From positions 33,191-97,190 of the forward strand of contig CAOKWH010000004.1 in NCBI GenBank assembly GCA_948473085.1: a stretch of DNA of 64,000 nt. The letters run 5' to 3'. The DNA is from an uncultured Clostridia bacterium. GTDB lineage: Bacteria; Bacillota; Clostridia; Oscillospirales; Ruminococcaceae. This document shows positions 57,841 to 64,000 of this stretch, one piece after another. A program made the position numbers and the translations under genes. The notes below the pieces were generated by a model, which was given only the letters and a program-made list of their open reading frames with translations, had not been told where the DNA came from and made no database searches. Numbering within the stretch: position 1 is the first letter of the stretch; each line of letters opens with the position of its first letter.

Positions 57841-57875
57841 CATTATTTTCCACTCTTTTGAGTCAGCCGGGCAGC

Positions 57876-57902
57876 AAAAAAGCGCCCCCTTGCGGGGGCG
57901 CC
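57876..57902 (-). terminator. proBA terminator
   Basis: GCGCCCCC and GGGGGCGC form the stem, followed on the minus strand by TTTTTT, 17 bases after the proA stop. Confidence 0.9.
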
Positions 57903-57918
57903 TTTGGCCGGCGGGGTG

Positions 57919-59169
57919 TCAGGGGCGCACCTGCCCCTCCCCCAGCACAATATATTTATAGGTTGTCAGCGCCTCCAGGCCCATGGGGCCGCGGGCGTGC
58001 AGTTTTTGGGTGCTGATGCCAATTTCTGCCCCCAGGCCAAACTCAAACCCATCCGAAAACCGGGTGGATGCATTGGCATAGACACAGGCGCTGTCCACCT
58101 GGCGCAAAAACCTGTTTATATTGGTGTAATTTTCCGACACAATACAGTCGGAATGGTGGGTGCCATACCGGGCAATATGGCGGATAGCCTCCTCCACATC
58201 CTGCACCACCTTGGCGCTTATCTTCATAGCCAGATATTCTGCGGCATAGTCCTCCTCGGTGGCGGGCTGCACCCGGGGGTCGGCGGCGCAAAAGGCGCTG
58301 TCGCCATAGATATCCACACCCCGTTCCAGCAGGGCGGCCACCGCCCGGGGCAGGAATGCCGGGGCAACATCCCGGTGCACCAGCAGGCTTTCGCAGGCGT
58401 TGCACACCGAGGTACGCTGGGTTTTGGCATTGAGCAGGATATCCAGCGCCTTATCCAGGTTGGCTGTAGCATCCACATACACATGGCAGTTGCCTGTGCC
58501 GGTTTCAATCACCGGCACCGTGGCATTTTCCACTGTGGCGCGTATCAGCCCGGCGCCACCCCGGGGAATAAGCACATCCAAATAGCGGTTCAGGCGCATA
58601 AAATCGGTGGCTGTCTGCCGGGAAGCATCCTCCACCAGCGCCACAAAGTCGGGGGAGTGGCCGCAATCCGCCACAGCCTGGCGCATCAGCCCCACCAGGC
58701 AGCAGTTGGAGTGCAGAATATCCCCCGAGCCCCGGAGGATAACGGCATTCCCCGCCTTGAGGCAGAGGGCGGCGGCATCTACTGTTACATTGGGCCGGGC
58801 CTCGTATATCATGCCCACCACCCCCAGGGGCACCCGCATCCTGCTGACGAGCAGGCCGTTTGGCAGGGTGTTTGCTCCCAGCACCTCCCCCACCGGGTCC
58901 TTGAGGGCGGCCACCTGGCGCACCCCTTCCACCATGGCGGCTATCCGCTGGGGGGTGAGCAGCATACGGTCCAGCAGGTTGTCGGCCATGCCGTTTTCCC
59001 GGCCAGCGGCCAAATCCTGGGCATTAGCGGCCAAAATGGCGGCGCTATTCTGTTCCAGCACCTGGGCAATGGCCTCCAAAATGCGGTTTTTCTCCCGGGT
59101 GGGCAGGTTCATCAGGGAAAAGGAGGCCTCCCTGGCGGCGGCGCCCAGTGTGTCTAAAGTGGTGTTCAT
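57919..59169 (-). CDS. proA: Glutamate-5-semialdehyde dehydrogenase
   Basis: A 416-residue NADPH-dependent gamma-glutamyl phosphate reductase, second step of proline synthesis from glutamate. Recognisable segments: VGEVLGANTLPNGLLVSRMRVPLGVVGMIYEARPNVT, VIPRGGAGLI, and the catalytic Cys in TSVCNACESLLVHRDVA. Full length. It overlaps proB by 4 bases, so the two are translationally coupled. Confidence 0.96.
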   Translation of the reverse strand: MNTTLDTLGAAAREASFSLMNLPTREKNRILEAIAQVLEQNSAAILAANAQDLAAGRENGMADNLLDRMLLTPQRIAAMVEGVRQVAALKDPVGEVLGANTLPNGLLVSRMRVPLGVVGMIYEARPNVTVDAAALCLKAGNAVILRGSGDILHSNCCLVGLMRQAVADCGHSPDFVALVEDASRQTATDFMRLNRYLDVLIPRGGAGLIRATVENATVPVIETGTGNCHVYVDATANLDKALDILLNAKTQRTSVCNACESLLVHRDVAPAFLPRAVAALLERGVDIYGDSAFCAADPRVQPATEEDYAAEYLAMKISAKVVQDVEEAIRHIARYGTHHSDCIVSENYTNINRFLRQVDSACVYANASTRFSDGFEFGLGAEIGISTQKLHARGPMGLEALTTYKYIVLGEGQVRP

Positions 59170-59972
59170 TCTCCCTGTCCCCCTTCCTCCGGCCGGAACA
59201 GGGTGCCCACAAAGTCCCCCTGCAAAATATCATACAAAATAGCCGGGTCGGCGCCGTTGGCCAGCACCACGGGAATCTCTTTTTCAAAGGCAATTTCCAC
59301 CGCCCGCAGCTTGGTAACCATGCCGCCGGTGCCCACCTGGGAACCGCTGCCCCCGGCAATCTCATACAGGGCGGGGTCGAAGCCCTCCACCACCGGGATG
59401 AGCTGGGCGTCCGGGCAGGTGGCGGGGTTGGCCGTATACAGGCCGTCAATATCGCTGAGCAGCACCAGCAGGTCGGCGTCCACCAGGGCGGCGGTAATGG
59501 CCGAAAGGGTGTCGTTGTCGCCATAGGCAATCTCGTCCACTGCCACACTGTCATTTTCGTTAATAATGGGGATAGCGCCATAGTGCAGCAGGGTATCCAA
59601 TGTATTGCAGGCATTTTCCCGCAGGGTGTCCTGGGTGGTTACATCTTTGGTGAGCAGCAGCTGGGCAATGGTCTGGCCGTATTCGGAAAAATATTTGTCA
59701 TAAATAAACATCAGTTCACACTGGCCCACCGAAGCCGCCGCCTGTTTTTCACGCATCAGTTTTGGTCGTTCCTGCATGTTCAGCTTGGCCATGCCGGCCC
59801 CAACAGCCCCGGAGGTAACCAAAATAACCTCCCGGCCCATGTTTTTGATATCGCTGAGCACCATGGCAATGCGATCTATCTTGCGGAAGTTAATCCCGCC
59901 GCCGCTGTGGGTAAGGGAGCTGGAGCCAATTTTAACTACAATACGCCCCATGTCGGAAAATTGTTTCATCAT
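59166..59972 (-). CDS. proB: Glutamate 5-kinase without PUA domain
   Basis: A 268-residue gamma-glutamyl kinase, first step of proline synthesis. Motifs: VVKIGSSSLTHSGGGIN, VTSGAVGAGMAKL, NENDSVAVDEIAYGDNDTLSA, and GTGGMVTKLRAVEIA. It consists of the amino-acid kinase domain only; the C-terminal PUA domain of the Escherichia coli enzyme is absent, as in several Firmicutes. Start ATG 59972 or 59969 after GAAAGGAA. Confidence 0.95.
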   Translation of the reverse strand: MMKQFSDMGRIVVKIGSSSLTHSGGGINFRKIDRIAMVLSDIKNMGREVILVTSGAVGAGMAKLNMQERPKLMREKQAAASVGQCELMFIYDKYFSEYGQTIAQLLLTKDVTTQDTLRENACNTLDTLLHYGAIPIINENDSVAVDEIAYGDNDTLSAITAALVDADLLVLLSDIDGLYTANPATCPDAQLIPVVEGFDPALYEIAGGSGSQVGTGGMVTKLRAVEIAFEKEIPVVLANGADPAILYDILQGDFVGTLFRPEEGGQGE

Positions 59973-60111
59973 GCTTGATTCCTTTCAAAACTGCGTGAAA
60001 ATGCGGGCAAAAGCCCAAAAAACAGGCAATTATTGCAAAAACAGCAAACCCATCCTGCAATAATTTCTTTCCAGTTTACCATGCCAAAGCAAAAAAGTAA
60101 AGGGGGGAATT

Positions 60112-60149
60112 AAAAAAAGACCCGGCAGGCCATTATAACCTGCCAGGTC
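60112..60149 (-). terminator. Terminator of the surface-protein/repeat transcript
   Basis: GACCTGGCAGG and CCTGCCGGGTC (minus strand) form an 11-bp stem followed by TTTTTTT. No closer terminator follows the gene at 60673, so its message may carry the repeat array as a long 3' untranslated region. Confidence 0.75.
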
Positions 60150-60227
60150 CCACTTTAGGAATTGTATGTTGGGAAGATTGCCCCGCCATTATAAAGGTTG
60201 GAGAGAATGGCGCAGCCCTCCCGTCCC

Positions 60228-60672
60228 AAAACGACCTAAGAGAAGATACCTGCCCTTAAAATCGCATTTGGATAAGTTATCCCGTGCCAGCGGGTGTCCC
60301 CGGCCGGCGCCGGGCTGTTTCGCAGAGCGAAAACGCATTTCCCGCAAGATATATTTGCAGGGAGATAAGTTCAGACTACGCAACCCACGCCGGGCGATAT
60401 TTGGCGCAGCCAAATTCGCAAGGACACAGGTCGGTTTTGTCTAAAACTTACTTAGTAGCACAAAGCAGATACTTGCCTCGATGTTTCGGCAAAGCCGAAA
60501 CTCGCAGGGAGGTAAGCCGCAGACCATCCAGCCTACACCGGGCGATATTTGACGAAGTCAAATTCGCAAGGACACAGGTCGGTTTTGTCTAAAACTTACT
60601 TAGTAGCACAAAGCAGATACTTGCCTCGATGTTTCGGCAAAGCCGAAACTCGCAGGGAGGTAAATCGTAGAT
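60228..60672. repeat. 148-bp tandem repeat array with small hairpins
   Basis: Units at 60391-60538 and 60539-60672 are about 90% identical (period 148); 60228-60390 is a diverged third unit. Each carries ATTTGGC-GCA-GCCAAAT or ATTTGAC-GAA-GTCAAAT and GTTTCGGC-AAA-GCCGAAAC hairpins. The array begins right at the stop codon of the surface-protein gene. No protein-coding potential is convincing. Confidence 0.85.
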
Positions 60673-61755
60673 TTACCGACCGGTATCGGGGTTGGGCTTG
60701 CCACTGTTGCCACTGTTGGAAGAAGCGGGCTTGCTGCTCTCTTCCTTCTCCTCTGTAACAACCTTCTCGTCCAGCTCTACATCAGAGATAGCGTAGGAGC
60801 CCAGTGCTCTGGTCTTGAACACGAAGCCGCCCTCGTCCTCATCGTACTTGGCGCCGCGGATTTCCTTAGCACCATCAGCAGTTACTTCGTAGATGAAAGC
60901 ATCCTCGTTCTCGCAGTAGATAACCATTGTACCTGTGCGGTTGAAGCGGGGGCTGCCAGAGAAGGTCAGGAAGTCGATGTTGGCGTAGTCGTACATATCG
61001 CCAAACTCAGCATTGAACTTGGTGTTGAAACGCAGATCCAGGTTGCCCTGACCTCTTACATCAACTGTGAACATAGCCAGATCGTTGAACTCAATGTCGA
61101 TCTCGTCAGCGTCGTTGTCAAAGTCTACAATTGCACCAGCGGTTGCAAAGTTAGCCTGAGCACCAAAATCACCGGTAAAGTTATCAATATCAGCATTTAC
61201 AGAGCCATCATTGGTTCTATCACGGCCATAAGTGATAACCAGCTTAGCCAAGTCATCAGCAGCAGCCTTCTTAGCCTCAGTGGAGGTCTTGCCAAGGCCA
61301 ATAGTACCCAGCAGATCCTTGTTCTTTACGGTGTCATTCTCGGGCAGCTCCAGAGCCAGGTAAATACCATAGCTGCCGTTCACCTTTACATTTACAAACT
61401 TGGGAGCCTCAGCCTTGTCGCCAACAGTCCAGTCAGTAGCAATCTTCCACTTGGAAACATCGCTCAGCTTGTTAACAGGACCATATGTGCCAGCATCGTC
61501 GTACTCAGCCTGAACTTCCAGGTAAATGGTAGTACCGCCAGGAATAATCTTATCGCCCAGCTCAGTACCTGCAGCAGGTGTAGCACCTGTCTCAATAGAC
61601 AACGCTGCATCATCAAGCACATCGTTACCATTAACATCATAGTAAGCATTGCCAGTGAACTCCACACCGGTAACCTTGGGGTCAGCTGCAAAAGCAACTG
61701 TTGTCATGCCGCTGGCCATAGTAGCAGCCAGAGCAAGCGCAAAAATCTTCTTCAT
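60673..61755 (-). CDS. Secreted surface protein ending KPNPDTGR
   Basis: A 360-residue exported protein; ATG 61755 after TTAGGAGGAAAAG. Signal peptide MKKIFALALAATMASGMTTVAFA, then an acidic, beta-rich mature part without a family I recognise (DVNGNDVLDDAALSIET looks like a calcium or dockerin-like acidic loop; NADIDNFTGDFGAQANFATAG...). A Ser/Asn/Lys linker (EEKEESSKPASSNSGNSG) leads to the terminal KPNPDTGR. It has the same style of promoter (G10 spacer) and the same C-terminal motif as the protein at 55570, so the two probably form one regulated surface-protein class. Confidence 0.75.
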   Translation of the reverse strand: MKKIFALALAATMASGMTTVAFAADPKVTGVEFTGNAYYDVNGNDVLDDAALSIETGATPAAGTELGDKIIPGGTTIYLEVQAEYDDAGTYGPVNKLSDVSKWKIATDWTVGDKAEAPKFVNVKVNGSYGIYLALELPENDTVKNKDLLGTIGLGKTSTEAKKAAADDLAKLVITYGRDRTNDGSVNADIDNFTGDFGAQANFATAGAIVDFDNDADEIDIEFNDLAMFTVDVRGQGNLDLRFNTKFNAEFGDMYDYANIDFLTFSGSPRFNRTGTMVIYCENEDAFIYEVTADGAKEIRGAKYDEDEGGFVFKTRALGSYAISDVELDEKVVTEEKEESSKPASSNSGNSGKPNPDTGR

Positions 61756-61865
61756 TGTTTCTTTTCCTCCTAAAAATTGTTCGTTTTCCGGTCAACGGAG
61801 TTTTCCACCATTTGCCGGGGTTTCAACAGCCGGTGCTCTCCTACACCAACCATTGTTGTAAGGTT

Positions 61866-61894
61866 ATTATACCCCCCCCCCGGCATTCTGTCAA
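61866..61894 (-). promoter_or_regulatory. Promoter with G10 spacer (phase-variable candidate)
   Basis: Minus-strand TTGACA (61894-61889), spacer GAATGCC plus 10 G (61888-61872), TATAAT (61871-61866). Spacing is exactly 17. The design matches 57618-57646. About 110 bases of leader separate it from the ATG. Confidence 0.88.
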
Positions 61895-62055
61895 GGGCAG
61901 ATTGCAACTTCTTTGTAATCTTTTTGTAATTTATTGAAATTTAATGGGAAGTTAGGCTGTATTTTGTCCCCATTTTGTAAGATTTGCACGATTTTATGCC
62001 TGTCCCACTTTTCCACAACCTCTTTCCTAAATGGTGGAAAACTTTTGATAGGCAC

Positions 62056-62084
62056 AAAAAAGGGGCAGGCTGCCCTGTCCCCTT
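62056..62084 (-). terminator. Terminator of the amidase-domain gene
   Basis: GGGGACAGG and CCTGCCCC (minus strand) form a stem with one bulge, followed by TTTTTT. It overlaps the stop codon region. The rest of 61895-62055 holds only AT-rich sequence with no gene visible. Confidence 0.75.
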
Positions 62085-63330
62085 AGTCGTTCCAGCCAAC
62101 AATTTTTGTCAGGCTGCAACTGGTATATCCATACAAACTGGCCGGAAAATCCAGCAAATCACCCGTGTTGGAATGGACCAGATAGTCCTGCACCCTGCTC
62201 TGTTCATCCAAAACCGCCTGGCTGATTACGACGGTATGCCGCCAATCCTCCTGCATCCCCATGTGCAGCAGGTCGCCGGGCTGCCCGGTGTGGATGGGCG
62301 CATCGGCCACAGCCACCAGGCCGGGGCCGGTGTTCCCGGCCGCATAGGCGATAAAGGCCTTCACCCCCGACCAGGAGCTGGAACGCCCATAGGCCCCCGG
62401 GGTATTGGCCACATCGGAGCCATACCACTTCCACACTGCCGCGCCGGTGCTGTCCATGGGAATCCCCCCGGCCAAAAGGGCCTGGGAGGCATAGTTTTGG
62501 CAGTTGCCGCCAGTACGGCTGTAATCCGGCCAATCGGGGCTGCGCTCCGGCGTCCAGCGGGCAGCATAGGCCGCAGCGGCCTCACGGTTATAGGGGTGGT
62601 CGGCTGCCGGCAAAATCAGCGTTCGCTCCTGCTGGCGTTCCCATTCCGCCGCCCGGCCGGCAAACTGCTCCAGATACTCCTGGGTATGGGCAATATAATC
62701 CTGTGTCAGCTCCTCCACTGTCACAGGGGGCATCTGCGGCGTAATCTCCCGCACGCCAGTGTAAGCCCGCAAGCGCTCCAATTGCAGAACATCATATTGA
62801 TAATGGACACGAATGCTCCAGCCCTCCTCTGTCGGCTCCAATGTAAAATGATGATAGAGGTTAAACCGCTTGGCATCCACTCCCGGCACAGCGGCAAACT
62901 GCTGGGTGCTGTTCTCCAGCGCCCCAATCCGCACAGTGCCATCCTCCCGGACCTGAACACTGGTACAGTTCAGTTCATAGGAAAAACCGGTTAAAGTATA
63001 ATCCAGCCCGGCCGACTGCCGCAGAGCAATTTGCAGCTGCAGCGCATCCCCATTGGCCTGGGCCTGCAGCTCTTGGGTAAACAGCCGCTCCAGCCCCCCT
63101 GGTTCCAGCACAGCCAGAGCCTCATACCAGGTGTCCATATAGTCCAGCAAAACTGCCTCCTGCTCCGGCCGCAGCTGGGGAACCGTTTGTGCATAGGTGA
63201 TACTGCCGCCCCCATGCCGCACCGGCTGATGTGGCTGTTCCTGCGGCCTGCAAAGCCATACAGCCAATGGCAAAAGCAACAAAACACAAAGCAGAATTTT
63301 TTTATACTGCCGGTGTACTGTACGAGGCAT
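62083..63330 (-). CDS. Secreted amidase-domain protein (Amidase_6)
   Basis: A 415-residue exported or membrane-anchored protein (hydrophobic segment ILLCVLLLLPLAVWLC at residues 11-27). Residues about 40-240 form a helical and NTF2-like region. Residues about 245-410 match the Amidase_6 pattern: YNREAAAAYAARWTPERSPDWPDYSRTGGNCQNYASQALLAGG, with the candidate catalytic Cys in GGNCQNY and His in DWRHTVVIS. It probably remodels the cell wall or cleaves peptides outside the cell. Confidence 0.8.
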   Translation of the reverse strand: MPRTVHRQYKKILLCVLLLLPLAVWLCRPQEQPHQPVRHGGGSITYAQTVPQLRPEQEAVLLDYMDTWYEALAVLEPGGLERLFTQELQAQANGDALQLQIALRQSAGLDYTLTGFSYELNCTSVQVREDGTVRIGALENSTQQFAAVPGVDAKRFNLYHHFTLEPTEEGWSIRVHYQYDVLQLERLRAYTGVREITPQMPPVTVEELTQDYIAHTQEYLEQFAGRAAEWERQQERTLILPAADHPYNREAAAAYAARWTPERSPDWPDYSRTGGNCQNYASQALLAGGIPMDSTGAAVWKWYGSDVANTPGAYGRSSSWSGVKAFIAYAAGNTGPGLVAVADAPIHTGQPGDLLHMGMQEDWRHTVVISQAVLDEQSRVQDYLVHSNTGDLLDFPASLYGYTSCSLTKIVGWND

Positions 63331-63386
63331 GAGAATCCCCCCTTTCTACTATCCATTCTAACACAGAAAAAGCAGAATTTCTGCAT

Positions 63387-63423
63387 GAAAAAAGTCCTGC
63401 TCAAAACGAACAGGACTTTTTTC
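63387..63423 (-). terminator. rRNA transcript terminator
   Basis: AAAAAAGTCCTG and CAGGACTTTTTT form a 12-bp stem directly after the last 5S gene on the minus strand. Confidence 0.92.
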
Positions 63424-63427
63424 AGAT

Positions 63428-63543
<116 letters not shown>

Positions 63544-63578
63544 TGTATAAAAACGACCGAATGACCGTTTTTATGAGT

Positions 63579-63694
63579 GCCGGCAGCGCCCTATTTTCCC
63601 AGGCAGCTTCCCGCCAAGTATCTTCGGCACAACTGAGCTTAACTGCTGTGTTCGGAATGGGAACAGGTGGGACCTCAGTGCAATAGCCACCGGC
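63579..63694 (-). rRNA. rrf: 5S ribosomal RNA, upstream copy
   Basis: About 116 bases with the same conserved core; terminal stem GCCGGTGGC pairing with the GCGCTGCCGGC end, close to the usual Firmicutes 5S helix I. It lies 35 bases upstream of the second copy, separated by an AAAACGACC/GGTCGTTTT-like hairpin. A 23S gene presumably lies beyond the right edge. Confidence 0.9.
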
Positions 63695-63791
63695 TAAAGA
63701 TATAACCAAGGAGGGAAGGAACCCTCCAAGATAACAAAGTAAAGAAAGGAAGGGAAACCTCTGGTGATCGGGACAGAAAGTATTCTGTCCT

Positions 63792-63846
63792 GGTTCGCTT
63801 CCCCACAAAGGGAGTGTAGAAACTCTGGTGACCCGTGGGGGAATCG
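63792..63846. repeat. 55-bp direct repeat near the rRNA operon, copy 1
   Basis: Identical to 63946-64000. It contains CTTCCCCAC and GTGGGGGAA arms that can close a long stem. The stretch 63695-64000 has no gene; it holds these repeats and several short palindromes (GGACAGAA/TTCTGTCC at 63771-63790, AAAACTGC/GCAGTTTT at 63905-63923). Confidence 0.85.
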
Positions 63847-63945
63847 GAAATCTGCTACGCAGCTTTCACAGCTTGCGGACAAGCCGCTGCGCCCCTTTGA
63901 GCTAAAAACTGCTTTGCAGTTTTCTTTACGCCCAAAGCCCTCTCG

Positions 63946-64000
63946 GGTTCGCTTCCCCACAAAGGGAGTGTAGAAACTCTGGTGACCCGTGGGGGAATCG
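63946..64000. repeat. 55-bp direct repeat near the rRNA operon, copy 2
   Basis: Second copy, period 154 bases, cut by the window edge so it may be longer or part of a larger array. Confidence 0.85.

Noticed and set aside
60228..60672. CRISPR-like array
   Set aside because: The units are 148 bp long with no constant short repeat and unique spacers, and no cas genes are present.
63792..64000. tRNA genes near the 5S rRNA
   Set aside because: GGTTCGCTTCC resembles a T-arm, but no acceptor, D-arm or anticodon stem could be assembled on either strand.

Overview
The window is bacterial DNA of moderately high GC with strong AGGAGG ribosome-binding sites, TTG/GTG starts and Firmicutes-type genes (type III glutamine synthetase, short ProB without a PUA domain, LepA followed by signal peptidase I). 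I infer a Clostridia host of the Oscillospiraceae/Ruminococcaceae type (Faecalibacterium/Gemmiger-like); no 16S is present, so the genus is not provable here.

Layout. (1) 1-8154, minus strand: head and contractile-tail genes of a first, PBSX/Xkd-like prophage (P1), from a shortened small terminase through large terminase, portal, protease, capsid, connectors, sheath, tube and tail chaperone, running off the left edge. No integrase, repressor or replication genes accompany it on this side. (2) 8335-8520 and 48844-49343: two tandem copies of a type I toxin-antitoxin locus (29-residue holin-like toxin on the minus strand, convergent antisense RNA on the plus strand). The first copy is split by a second prophage. 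(3) 8522-48843: prophage P2 (about 40.3 kb), a temperate contractile-tail phage. Its order is tyrosine integrase, S24 repressor, Cro, two probable lysogenic-expression genes, many small early genes, an HUH-type replication protein, C5 and N6/N4 DNA methyltransferases, dUTPase, RecU, a HigBA module, terminase, a portal with a toxin-like C-terminal extension and candidate immunity gene, capsid, tail (sheath, tube, frameshifted chaperone, tape measure, baseplate), glycine-rich adhesin, XkdX, amidase, holin and late regulators. A 9-bp core (AAACAGCCC) at 8513-8521 and 48844-48852 marks attL and attR inside the toxin gene, so excision should rebuild the toxin ORF. (4) 49538-64000: host chromosome with lepA, lepB, a dead acetyltransferase, glnN, a ChrB-like gene, two secreted surface proteins, proBA, a secreted amidase-domain protein and two tandem 5S rRNA genes on the minus strand.

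The strongest unusual signals are in the host part and at element boundaries. Both surface-protein genes have promoters whose 17-bp -35/-10 spacer consists largely of a G homopolymer (11 and 10 bases), a configuration expected to give phase variation. Both proteins end exactly at the motif KPNP(S/D)TGR, with no hydrophobic sorting tail after it. The 3' region of one of them holds a 148-bp tandem repeat whose small hairpins show a compensatory base change. In P2, a promoter abutting the integrase start drives a roughly 100-nt structured RNA antisense to the integrase leader; the tail chaperone has a canonical A_AAA_AAC -1 frameshift site; and a late HTH gene and its neighbour share promoter-embedded operators.

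All family assignments come from reading the protein sequences and from memory of the families; no database search was possible.
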